Shown here: positions 55,066 through 64,000 of the stretch, piece after piece
Layout of the letters: the number at the start of each line of letters is the position of its first letter
Position numbering within the stretch: the first letter of the stretch is position 1
Assembly (NCBI GenBank): GCA_016630955.3
Contig: CM049985.1
Coordinates: forward strand, 2,108,001 to 2,172,000
Direction: 5' to 3'
Origin: Didymella arachidicola
Lineage: Eukaryota > Ascomycota > Dothideomycetes > Pleosporales > Didymellaceae
DNA: 64,000 bases
Notes under the pieces: model-generated
Databases searched by the model: none
What the model was told of the DNA's origin: nothing
The model's input: the letters and a program-made list of their open reading frames with translations, nothing else
Made by a program: the position numbers and the translations under genes

Positions 55066-56913
55066 ACGTGTTTCCCCACCGAGCCGCCCACCCCCACCGA
55101 GTCGCCCGCCCTCACCAAAATCGCGACTATTACACGATTATTACGCTCGACCACAACGCTGCATAAATACAGTATCAATCTCAAATTAATCCTTAGAAGC
55201 GTCGCTATCGACTGAATCTACTATTTCTGCAGTGCAGGTGCGCGCGTTGTGGCCAGTCTTGCCACAACGCCCGCAGTGCCTCTCTTTGCGCACCCTCTTC
55301 GCTGGCGGTTCTGCTGCCTCCTGGCCGCCACCGTCCTTCTCAGCTATCAAATCCTGTACGTCACCCACTGTAAGACTCTCCTCTGTCCGAATATACTTTC
55401 TCTTGCGACTGCGCTGCTCTGTTAAGGCGTCAATTGACTTCCGAAGCCCTGCCAGTTCCCTAGCTTGTAATAGTGAATTGTGGCCTATTACAGCCATGCC
55501 TTTTGTGAGCGAGTCAACTGCTTGCAGAAGAGGAGAGATAGGAGACTCTCTGTGCCTTTGTATGCGCTCACGAACTAGCGTAGACTGCGCCTCCATCTCT
55601 TTTATTGTGGCTGGCGTTTTGGACTCCCAAGGGGTGTCCTCTGGTAGTGGAGGTGTTGGTGTACGAAGCACCACATCAAGCTTTGATAACACCCGCTCTG
55701 GGTCGTGAGGTACTAAACCAGCGCCTCTAAAGCTTGCTAGGATATTTTCCTTTGTAATTGCCTTGTTAAAAGCAATGTGAAAGGCTGGTAGAAAGGTCTC
55801 TTTCTTAACTTGAGTGACAGAGTACCTTGCCCAGCTGTCGATCTCAGCGTAGTACGCCCGCTTCAAGGGGGCAAAACAGCCCACGTCAAGCGGCTGTAAT
55901 AGGTGCGACGAGTGTGGGGGCATACACAGGGTGATAATCTTGTGTTCTGCGCAATATTGGTGAAATGCAGCAGAGCTGTGGCTCTCATGGCCGTCCACAA
56001 TTAGTAGACGGTACACACCCACAGTACGCTCCTTTGTATGCGCGTCAAAGTGCTTCAGCCACTTTAGACCAAGCTCATTTGTTGTCCAGCCGTTAGAGCT
56101 AGTCTCAATTACCCAGTCGCGAGGCAGGCCTGGGTACCAGCTTGATATAAGGACCTTACCACCAAAGATAATGAAGGGTGGGATAGCCCAGCCAGCAGCG
56201 CAGATGCCCTGGATGATTGTGACCCAGTCACGGTTGCCTGGCTGTATCTTCTTTGGATTGGTTCGCTTCTCAGAGCCTGTAAAGACCATCTGAGCGTTAA
56301 TTATGCCCATCATGAACCCAGACTCATCAAAGTTATGTGTGTCTTCAGCAAGGATGCCGTACTTCTCCTTTGTTGTCCTTACTAGCTCGAACCAGGGCGT
56401 TATAACGCGTGGGTCTTCGTTTAGGGCTCGCTGACGATCGTATGGACGGCTGCGTCGAAGCTTGACTTCCTTGGTACGCGTTCTGAACCTGTCTACCCAG
56501 TGCTTGCCAACAGGTCCTTCACCGCGCGCAGCAAGGAGATCATTCGCCATTTCTTCCACCATAGCCCTTGTAGCGCCTATTCCTCGTGCGTCTAGGTCAA
56601 GTATACGCGCGACTATTACATCCTCCTCTAGCTTTTTTAGCTTCTTCGAGTTAGGCTCAGTATCGCGTCGTGAAGGCTTTCCAGCGCGTCGGTCTCTTAG
56701 CGTTGTTCGGGGGACAGCAAAGGCCCTAGACGCGTGCCTAGTACTGTCAGGTTCAGCGGCTTTTGTAGCCTGGATAGCAAGGTATAGTGTACCTTCGTTA
56801 TAGGTCGATTGCGCGTCGCGTTGTGGCGGCATAGTAATAGTTGTTGTAATAGTCGCGATTTTGGTGAGGGCGGGCGACTCGGTGGGGGTGGGCGGCTCGG
56901 TGGGGAAACACGT
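55066..56913 (-). mobile_element. Fot1/Pot2-like DNA transposon, family C, copy 2 (nested)
   Basis: 1,848 bp, inverted relative to copy 1 and flanked by TA (55064-55065 and 56914-56915). Termini, both untranslated ends and the transposase match copy 1 wherever compared. It sits inside family E. Confidence 0.96.
55186..56832 (-). CDS. Pogo-type DD35D transposase, family C, copy 2
   Basis: 548 residues, identical in protein sequence to the copy at 36619-38265, with the same three catalytic Asp (169, 280, 316) and zinc knuckle. The two copies are about 17 kb apart in opposite orientation. Between them they could recombine to invert the segment carrying family D, the LPMO-like, M6, permease and GCP2 genes. 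Confidence 0.95.
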   Translation of the reverse strand: MPPQRDAQSTYNEGTLYLAIQATKAAEPDSTRHASRAFAVPRTTLRDRRAGKPSRRDTEPNSKKLKKLEEDVIVARILDLDARGIGATRAMVEEMANDLLAARGEGPVGKHWVDRFRTRTKEVKLRRSRPYDRQRALNEDPRVITPWFELVRTTKEKYGILAEDTHNFDESGFMMGIINAQMVFTGSEKRTNPKKIQPGNRDWVTIIQGICAAGWAIPPFIIFGGKVLISSWYPGLPRDWVIETSSNGWTTNELGLKWLKHFDAHTKERTVGVYRLLIVDGHESHSSAAFHQYCAEHKIITLCMPPHSSHLLQPLDVGCFAPLKRAYYAEIDSWARYSVTQVKKETFLPAFHIAFNKAITKENILASFRGAGLVPHDPERVLSKLDVVLRTPTPPLPEDTPWESKTPATIKEMEAQSTLVRERIQRHRESPISPLLQAVDSLTKGMAVIGHNSLLQARELAGLRKSIDALTEQRSRKRKYIRTEESLTVGDVQDLIAEKDGGGQEAAEPPAKRVRKERHCGRCGKTGHNARTCTAEIVDSVDSDASKD

Positions 56914-57023
56914 TATACAATATTTGCTGTTGTTGGTGGCTCAGTAACCTTATTTTTCAACAAGTCGATAGGATCTCAGCGGGGCGTTACGCGATGGTGG
57001 GCGTCACGCGCACGGACTCGGTA

Positions 57024-57737
57024 TCTGAGTCAGCGACGGCGCCAGCCGCGCGTCATTGTTCGTCAGCGATATCTTTGTTGCTCGCCAAACCATGTCGTTG
57101 AAAAATTGAGTACATAGGAAGGTGCCATAAACATATCGGGAGGGAAATTGGCACAATTCGGCGTTCGGTTTTGAGCTGACCGGACAACGTAGATACCAGG
57201 CCTTGTCGCAAGATCGACTGGCTCGATGACGCACCTGGACCCATTGACATCTGACGGCGGGCAGGCAGGCGCACTTGTCTAAGTCACAGAGTGCTAAGCT
57301 TCGCTAAGCTTTCTAGCGCTGCAGCTAAATATTCAGCTAGAGGCTGGAGTGAGTGGACCCTACGATCATCAAATCAAGTACCGGCACCCGACATCACCTT
57401 GACTTGAAGGGGAATGATCTCTCGGTAGCCATTATAAAAATAAATATCGATAGCGTGACCTCGTGAAAGCACTCCTGGAGAAAATCCTCGGCTGCTGTCT
57501 GCCCGCCAGTCATGTGCTCGGGAATACCAGCAACCGACAAGGCCAGCGCTGTCAGACAGCCGCTGTCCCGTTCGAACTCGTATCGCTGATGCGGGTCGAT
57601 AGATCAATTGAGCTGGTTAGCTACTTTGGCGCAGATGCTTCTTCTTTTAAGCTTCTCGCCGCTCGAGGCTTTGTTTTTAGGTCCAGCTCCCAATCAACTC
57701 TTGTTCGCTCGTTGAATCTTTCTTGCACTCGTTAACG
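57024..57737. other. Promoter region of the tyrosinase gene
   Basis: 714 bp between the end of the family E transposon and the tyrosinase ATG. No coding feature recognised. Any tyrosinase control element further upstream than this was separated from the gene by the insertion. Confidence 0.45.
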
Positions 57738-59006
57738 ATGCGCCTTCTACTTACTTCCACTGCGCTTGCAGCTTCCTGCAATGGGTTTGCTCTGCCTTCA
57801 TGGATGACACGAGCAGTCGACTCAACGCTGCCTGCGCTTCCCCTGGACCACTTTGTCACACCAAAGTTTGCGCGACCATTGACGCTCGACCAAGCGCTGT
57901 CGGGTCAAAACGCCTCAGTCACTACCATCAAGTCTGAGGACCTAGAGGCTGCCAAAGCTGATGTGCCTACACTCGTCATCCCCATCAACGGCACGGTGCA
58001 CGGTGCCCTGGCAAATCTTCCCCGGAGCCTGGATGAGGTATTGACTCAGTTCGACAAGAGACAAAGCACTTGCTCGAATGTTCGCACCCGCGTCGAGTGG
58101 GACCATGCATCCAACAGTGACCGACAAGGATACATCGATGCCATCAAATGTCTGATGAGCGCGGCCCCGTCCGGCCAGTTCAAGACATCTAAATCTCGCT
58201 ATGATGATTTCGTCGGCCTCCACCAAACGCTGACACCAAACGTGCACGGGAATGCCAAGTTTTTGCTTTGGCACAGATACTACGTCTGGACGTTCGAGTC
58301 GCTCCTTCGTGACCAGTGTGGTCTGACAGGCCCTCTGCTGTGGTTCGATGAGACTCGCTATGCTGGCAACTTCGCCGCTTCGTCTATCTTCAGCTCCCAG
58401 TGGTTCGGAAGCATCAACCTCGGAGGCAACTGCGTAACGGATGGAGTAAGTTGTTATTGTACAGGTCGACGTCAAACAGTTTACTAACCGCGAGACAGCA
58501 ATTCGCCAATCTGGCTCTCGTCTACGGACCAGGAAGCAGCAACACAGCTCACTGCTTGGCTCGCAACAACAATGACACTCTCACAGCCAACACCGACAAC
58601 GCCATGGTTGATGCTTGCAACAGCCGTTCCGACTACGCTGACATGGCTTCATGGTAGGCTGAGCCCACGAGATCGTTTCGGAAATGTTTGCTAACAGTGT
58701 CCCAGCGCCGAAGGTGGTGCCCATGCATGGGGACACAACGGAATCGGAGCTGTCATGTTGGACGTGTACGCGTCTCCATCCGATCCTGTCTTCTTTCTTC
58801 ACCACGGCTTCATCGACCGCAACTTCCGTATCTGGCAGAACAACGGAGGAAATGCTCGAATCAGCTCGGTTGACGGCACCGACGCGTCCGGCAATGCCTT
58901 GACACTCAATACCAAGATCAACGTATACGGCTTCCGCCCTGATGTTAGTGTTGGCGACATCCTCGACACCAAGGGTCCTACACTCTGCTACAAGTACGAC
59001 TATTAG
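57738..59006 (+). CDS. Secreted tyrosinase (polyphenol oxidase)
   Basis: A type 3 copper enzyme that hydroxylates monophenols and oxidises diphenols to quinones, linked to melanin or phenol detoxification. Exons 57738-58445, 58499-58653 and 58706-59006 with 53- and 52-nt introns give 387 residues. An 18-residue signal peptide (MRLLLTSTALAASCNGFA) leads. CuA ligands are His162 (GLHQT), His170 (NVHG) and His179 (LLWHRYYVW). CuB ligands are His294 and His298 (AHAWGH) and His321 (FFLHHGFIDR). The protein ends shortly after the CuB domain, so it belongs to the short secreted class without the C-terminal core-blocking domain of long fungal tyrosinases. A pro-segment of about 90 residues precedes the copper domain. 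Catechol-oxidase activity only is possible. Confidence 0.92.
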
Positions 59007-59369
59007 CTGAGGATTCTGTTGGTGGCTGGTAGACTTTTACTTCGTGTACATATTTCTCTTACAATTTTTCGGGCCTCGAATCACGAGACAAGGTTCCTCG
59101 ACCATTCACGTCTCTTCGTTGTTCTGTCATGTCATCGTAATGTAATTTGGCAACGACCTCTATTGTGGCTCATCTAGCTTAATTCCGCGTATATGCAGTC
59201 GGTAGTGTTATCGTGCTTGCGTGCTTCCGCGAAGGGCTTGCGATAAGCTCCTGCCCAAAGAAGTTTGGCGCACAACTGCCGGCTGCCGGCTGCCGGCTCC
59301 CTCTTCTTCTCATTCTCGACCATTGCACGCGACATTTCACAGTGGATATCAACTGCGTCCGGCTTCATC
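59007..59369. other. Intergenic, 3' of tyrosinase and promoter of the MFS gene
   Basis: 363 bp. It contains a GCCGGCTGCCGGCTGCCGGC short tandem repeat near 59279-59298, just upstream of the MFS start. Confidence 0.5.
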
Positions 59370-60992
59370 ATGGCGGTACTACAAGAGGCGGAAAGTGCAC
59401 CAGATGCGCGGGAGACGACGCCGTTGTTGTCGCGCGCAAAGTCAGAGGAGGCGGGAGCTGAAGCGCGGGGCATTTCCGTCAAATGGCGTCTTATGTTTTG
59501 CGCCTTTTTGGTGTCGACATCGTTTTGCATCACCCAAGTCCCCATGTTGTTTGTCTTCAGACTTATGACTTGCGACGCGTACTACGAGGACCCTCATCAT
59601 GTACGCGATCCCACAGCGAAGGATGTGTGCGCGAAGCACGTCATCGAGGCCAGCACCGCACGCAATGTCGCTCTTCTTTCAGTCTCCACCACCTTGTTTG
59701 GCCTTGTCAATCTCCTGGTGACTGGTTGGACGATCAAGCGCCTAGGCGTTAAGAGGGCTCTGATCATCCAGGTCTTCTGGCCTGCGGTGAGGCTTCTCGT
59801 ACAGAACATTGGCATATCGAAGGGATCCAGCGCTGGAGTTCTGATCATGCAGGCGAGCCAGGTGATCACTATAATCGGTGGTCCCAATGGTTATGTCCTT
59901 GCTCTGAACTCGTTCGTGGCAGACGTGGTGGAGCATGAGAGTCGAACGGGCGCGCTGGGTCGACTTCAAGGATGCATGTACTTTGGAGGGGCTGTAGGCT
60001 TCTTGACAGGTGGGCTCATCGGCGAAGCATTTGGGAGCGCTACGCCGTTTCGCGTCACTGCTATTCTGTTTATCATTTCCTGCGCCTATGTTGCAGTATG
60101 TCTTCCCTCTACGCCACCGCACGAGAAAGAGGAGAGTCAGGCGGAACAGCCTGCGACCGGCCTTGGTCGATTCTTCGGCCCTCTGCGTATATTCGCTCCT
60201 CAGGAGTGGACTCTCGCGGATGGGCGCAAAAGCACACAGTTTGGAGCCTTGACTCTCGGGCTCGGTGTGTTTCTGGGCATCCTCGCCACTGGCTACATAC
60301 CTACACTGCTTCAGATGTACGCCACAGACGTCTTCGAATTCGGTAACAAAGCCAATGGATGGCTCATCTTTATGTACTCGACTCTGCGAGGTGGCTACTT
60401 GTCATTTGTATTCCCTCGCATTATCGCTGCTGGTAGAAAGTGGCTTGAGCCAAACAGCGCTCTGATCAAAGAGTCAGCAGAGGAGGAACCGCTGCTCAAC
60501 GGTGTACGTCTACCCACGTCCCTTAATGAGATTGGGCCCATCGACCCCATGGACAACGATGTGGAGCCCATCGGACCACCTGAGCCCAAAGACAAGCAGA
60601 CGTTTGCATTCGACCTCATGTACGCGAGGTTCTCGCTTCTCCTTGACGGCGTGCTGACAGGACTCGCTGTTTTTGTTTCTCAAGGCTACCAACTCTACAT
60701 CGTGGCAGCCCTCCTTCCAGTGGCGGCCGGGACTGCAGCAGCTTCCAAAGGTACGATCCTGCAGATGCTTCCAGAGAGCCAGCGCGTCGATGCTCTGAGC
60801 GGGATAACTCTTGTCGAGAACATTGCGCGTCTTTCCACCACGGCGGTCTTCGGTCTGGTCTTTGCAGCGCTCGCAGAAGTAGGTAAGATCCCACTGGTCT
60901 TCGTCTGCAACGCTGCTGTTGCACTGTTTGGCTTTATTGTCTTGCTCTTTTCGCATCTCCCGCCCAATGGCAGTCGGAGAGTAGATCTTTAG
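59370..60992 (+). CDS. MFS transporter, 12 membrane segments, substrate unknown
   Basis: A single uninterrupted frame of 540 residues from the ATG at 59370 (MAVLQEAESAPDARETTPLL); the frame is open upstream but has no earlier ATG. The N-terminal cytosolic segment contains a TTPLL dileucine-type motif. Membrane segments begin near residue 40 (LMFCAFLVSTSFCITQVPMLF). The large loop after TM1 holds cysteines (MTCDAYYED, VCAKHV). An MFS motif A variant is TGWTIKRLGVKRALI. A long cytosolic loop with acidic and Pro-rich sequence (NEIGPIDPMDNDVEPIG) splits the two halves. It resembles fungal MFS proteins annotated only as general transporters, distantly like proton-coupled folate or drug transporters. 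The intronless gene is followed by GH35, but nothing shows they share a substrate. Confidence 0.83.
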   Translation: MAVLQEAESAPDARETTPLLSRAKSEEAGAEARGISVKWRLMFCAFLVSTSFCITQVPMLFVFRLMTCDAYYEDPHHVRDPTAKDVCAKHVIEASTARNVALLSVSTTLFGLVNLLVTGWTIKRLGVKRALIIQVFWPAVRLLVQNIGISKGSSAGVLIMQASQVITIIGGPNGYVLALNSFVADVVEHESRTGALGRLQGCMYFGGAVGFLTGGLIGEAFGSATPFRVTAILFIISCAYVAVCLPSTPPHEKEESQAEQPATGLGRFFGPLRIFAPQEWTLADGRKSTQFGALTLGLGVFLGILATGYIPTLLQMYATDVFEFGNKANGWLIFMYSTLRGGYLSFVFPRIIAAGRKWLEPNSALIKESAEEEPLLNGVRLPTSLNEIGPIDPMDNDVEPIGPPEPKDKQTFAFDLMYARFSLLLDGVLTGLAVFVSQGYQLYIVAALLPVAAGTAAASKGTILQMLPESQRVDALSGITLVENIARLSTTAVFGLVFAALAEVGKIPLVFVCNAAVALFGFIVLLFSHLPPNGSRRVDL

Positions 60993-61325
60993 GTAGCGCT
61001 TCCGAGTCAAGCTCACCACACCCGCCTTGCGGTTTGACGTTCCGCCTCTGTGGGTCTACTTTGCGGATCAATGCACACCCCGCACCGCATCGGTGGGGTA
61101 TTTTTCCGTCTCCGCCAAAGTCACAGCGAGTATCACCACGGCAGTGGTGCAATGATGCATAGATACTGCGTTCTATCACGCTCTGGGTACGGAGGAACAT
61201 CAATTGAACCGCTTTGGGTCCGTCAAATGTGACGTGACGGTTTTCTGTGATTCTGAGGCGTTCGAGTACAAAACGGTCGTGGAGAATTTCGCCTTCGAAA
61301 ACTGTTTACCTGCATTGTTGTGATT
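60993..61325. other. Promoter region of the GH35 gene
   Basis: 333 bp between the MFS stop and the beta-galactosidase ATG. No other feature recognised. Confidence 0.4.
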
Positions 61326-64000
61326 ATGAAGCTAATCCAGGTGTTAAGCGGAATCGCACTGGGGCTGCTGCCTGTGCAAGTTATCGCGCGCACTTTGGGT
61401 GGCAAGCCTAGCAATTTCATCATTGCAGAACGTACGCCCCTTCAGAACATCGTTACTTGGGACGAGCATTCGCTCTTCGTCCATGGCGAGCGAATTGTGT
61501 TTTGGGGAGGTGAAGTCCACCCGTTCAGGTTCGTTATTGTATAAGCGTGCCCTCAGAAGCTGAGAACAGCAGGCTCCCTGTGCCGAGTCTTTGGCTAGAC
61601 ATCTTCCAGAAGATAAAGGCACTCGGATATAATGGAGTATCTATCTACACCCCATGGGTCCTCCATGAACCCAAGCGAGGCTCCTTCCAGGCTGAAAGCG
61701 TCTTCGATTATGGGCCTTTCTTCGATGCAGCCAAACAAGCCGGTGTCTATCTTGTGGCAGTATGTCCCATCCGCATCGTTGAAATGTAACAAAAACTAAC
61801 CTTGTAGCGACCTGGCCCGTACATCAACGCTGAAGTCTCGGGTGGAGGTTTTCCTGGCTGGCTACAGAGAATCTCTGGAAACCTACGAACTCCGGACGCC
61901 GACTACCAGCAAGCTTCGAAGAATTACATCGAGCATATCACGCCGATAATTGCGAAAGAACAGATCACAAATGGAGGCCCGGTCATCCTCTTCCAGCCCG
62001 AGAATGAGTACAGTGCAGGTGCCAACAACGTCACCTTCCCGGATGATGACTACATGAACCATTTGATGAAGCAATTCAGAGACTTGGGGATCAACGTGCC
62101 CCTCATCAATAATGTAGCTTGGCCAAGCGGCATCAACGCCCCTGGTACGGAGGCCTCTGTCGATATCTACGGTCACGACGCGTATCCCTTAGGTATGAAC
62201 TGTACAGACCCAAAATACTGGGTCAATGATGCCCTGCCAACCAACTGGCGTGAAACGCATCTTGAGCAAAGCCCGAGCACACCCTATATGCTTGTCGAGT
62301 ACCAGGGTGGAGCCTATCAGCCGTGGGGTGGTGATGGTTTCGAGAAATGCGCAGAATTCACCAATCACGAATTCGAACGAGTATTCTACAAGAATAATAT
62401 TGCTGCAGGCGCGACAATATTCAACGTGTATATGGTAAGAAACTTGCTCACACGAGTTAAGACTCAGCAATGATTACTCACATCTGCAGACATTTGGTGG
62501 TACGAACTGGGGCAACCTTGGTCATGCAGGCGGCTATACATCGTGAGAAAGAATCTTGAATTTTGGGCCAACATGTAGCTGATGGTTGACAGATACGACT
62601 ATGGTGCAGCCATCACCGAAGAGCGCCAAGTCCACCGCGAGAAGTATAGTGAAGCGAAGTTGATCGCAAACTTCGTGCACGCATCGCCAGCTCTGGCTAG
62701 TGCGGTGCCGGGGTACAATAGCAGTGGAATCTACACCGACAGCAAAGCTATCACCACGACACCGCTCTTTGGCAACAAGACCAACTTCTATGTTACGCGT
62801 CAAACTACATACAACAGTATGGCATCGGTCTCATACAGGCTTAAAGTCCAGACAAGTACTGGCAATCTGACACTTCCACAACTTGGCGGACAGCTCTCCA
62901 TTCATGGCCGTGACAGCAAGATTCATGTGACCGACTATGATGTTGGTGGCTTTAATCTGTTGTACTCAACAGCGGAGATTTTCACATGGAAAAAATACGG
63001 AAGTCGGAGCATTGTAGTCGTTTATGGGGGTCCAAACGAGCAGCATGAGCTTGCTGTGTCCAGGACAAGCGGCGCGACGGCTGTTGAAGGCTCAGGGTTG
63101 AAATTTGCGAATCGCAACGGTGATACCATCATCAACTGGCAGACTGACTCGAAACGTCGTGTTGTGCGGGTCGGCTCTGATCTCTACATCGTCATTGTCT
63201 CACGCAACGAAGCGTACAACTACTGGACCGTTAGCACTCTACCAGCAGGCAGCGCATATTCGCACAACTATACACCGTCGTCCGATCTGATCGTTCATGC
63301 CGGGTACTTGGTCCGAAGCGCCTCTATCTCGAACGGTAAGATCGGGCTCGTAGGCGATATCAATGCGACCACCACCGTGGAAGTCATTGGCGGCGCACAT
63401 GAAGACATCAAGGGTTTGACCTGGAATGGGAAAGATTTGAACGCCAGACTTGATCGAAATGGATTCTTGAGCGGCAGTGTCTCTTTCTCATCACCGAGGG
63501 TAGAGATCCCAGACTTGAGTGCGCTGACATGGAAATCCATCGATGCACTACCGGAGCTCCAGTTTAACTATGATGATTCTGCATGGATCAACGCTGACCA
63601 TATCCAAACCAATAACACTTATTGGAATCTCACGACTCCGACTGTGCTCTGGGGCGCCGAGTATGGCTACAACACTGGTTCGCTTATCTTCCGTGGTCAC
63701 TTTGCCGCCACAGGCGACGAGACCATGCTGCATCTTAACGTCTCTGGTGGCTCCGCTTTCGCGTTCTCGGCATGGGTCAACTCCACCTTCCTCTCATCTT
63801 GGACCGGAACAGGCGACGCTGCAATCGCAAACCAGACCCTCTCACTCCCAAAACTGAAGCGTGGGTCTAACTACGTCTTGACCATTCTTGTCGACCATAT
63901 GGGCCACAACGGCAACTGGTAAGTCCCGCTGTGCACATCGCTCTTTGTAATAATTCGAACTAACGCCCCAGGTTTGTGGGCTACAACGAAATGAAGACAC
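61326..64000 (+). CDS. lacA: Secreted beta-galactosidase, GH35, 3' partial
   Basis: It releases terminal beta-galactosyl residues from galactosides such as pectin and xyloglucan side chains. Exons visible: 61326-61528, 61573-61759, 61808-62434, 62490-62542, 62593-63918 and 63972 to the edge, with introns of 44-55 nt. The N-terminus MKLIQVLSGIALGLLPVQVIA is a signal peptide. The GH35 barrel shows WDEHSLFVHGERIVFWGGEVHPFR, GYNGVSIYTPWVLHEP and RPGPYINAEVSGGGFPGW. The acid/base Glu197 is in FQPENEYS and the nucleophile Glu294 in MLVEYQGG. After FGGTNWGNLGH the second exon block covers the beta-galactosidase domains 2-4 (YDYGAAITEERQ onward) with many N-glycosylation sequons. The window cuts it at about residue 800-810; the usual length is near 1,000. 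Confidence 0.94.

Larger units (their letters stand above)
53072..57021 (+). mobile_element. Fot1/Pot2-like DNA transposon, family E, with nested insertion
   Basis: Perfect 44-bp inverted ends start CCGAGTCCGTGCGCGTGACG and are flanked by TA (53070-53071 and 57022-57023). Inside each end GCGTGACGCCC and GCGTAACGCCC repeat 17 bp apart. The element spans 3,950 bp because family C copy 2 (55066-56913 plus its TA duplication) is inserted 46 bp behind the transposase stop; without it family E is 2,100 bp. Both ends and the transposase are intact. Confidence 0.94.

Noticed and set aside
61050..61232. A 60-codon frame between the MFS transporter and GH35
   Set aside because: No motif or signal; lies within the expected promoter and 5' UTR of the GH35 gene.
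1..64000. CRISPR arrays, prokaryotic operons or ribosome binding sites
   Set aside because: Spliceosomal introns throughout and no regularly spaced direct repeats; the window is nuclear fungal DNA.

Overview
The window comes from a filamentous ascomycete (Pezizomycotina; a Dothideomycete is my guess from protein flavour, low confidence). The evidence is compact genes with short GT-AG introns (44-95 bp wherever I could place both ends), fungal-specific families (Far11/HAM-2, Sld7, Sae2/Ctp1, Cbf1, AA9), secreted plant-polysaccharide enzymes, and Fot1/Pot2-like DNA transposons that duplicate TA. I rebuilt gene models by hand: splice sites were accepted when GT, AG and phase agreed and the spliced length was a multiple of three.

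Region by region. 1-13.7 kb is conserved housekeeping sequence: tubulin cofactor B (Alf1/TBCB, 5' end off the window, with one 1.1 kb intron), a degraded RING frame, the STRIPAK subunit Far11, the bHLH factor Cbf1, a small membrane protein and the end-resection factor Sae2/Ctp1. 13.7-21.6 kb holds an F-box gene, a transposon inserted a few bases after its stop, flavocytochrome b2 (L-lactate dehydrogenase) and the replication factor Sld7. 22-33 kb is accessory: a small secreted protein, a six-bladed propeller protein, an intron-containing tRNA-Glu, a 48-residue DnaJ-type zinc protein, 3.2 kb of empty DNA, an MFS sugar-transporter pseudogene and an AA9 LPMO. 34.1-40.4 kb is a transposon island of three different TA-flanked elements lined up in AT-rich DNA, bounded by a short repeat. 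41-51.3 kb carries an LPMO-like secreted protein, an M6 metallopeptidase whose second intron appears to have lost its acceptor, a maltose-type MFS permease and gamma-tubulin complex protein GCP2/Spc97. 52.8-57 kb holds a 161 bp MITE and a fifth transposon interrupted by an exact second copy of an element from the island. 57.7-64 kb has a tyrosinase, an MFS transporter and a GH35 beta-galactosidase running off the right edge.

How it works together. AA9, the LPMO-like protein, GH35 and the sugar transporters fit growth on plant polymers; TBCB and GCP2 serve microtubules; Sae2 and Sld7 serve genome maintenance. These are not an operon or an obvious biosynthetic cluster. The most coherent story is the transposons: five related families, all with a DD35D catalytic triad and most with a C-terminal CCHC zinc knuckle. 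Their termini carry a tandemly doubled 17-18 bp motif. Two copies are indistinguishable, one is nested in another element, and one is inactivated by a single stop.
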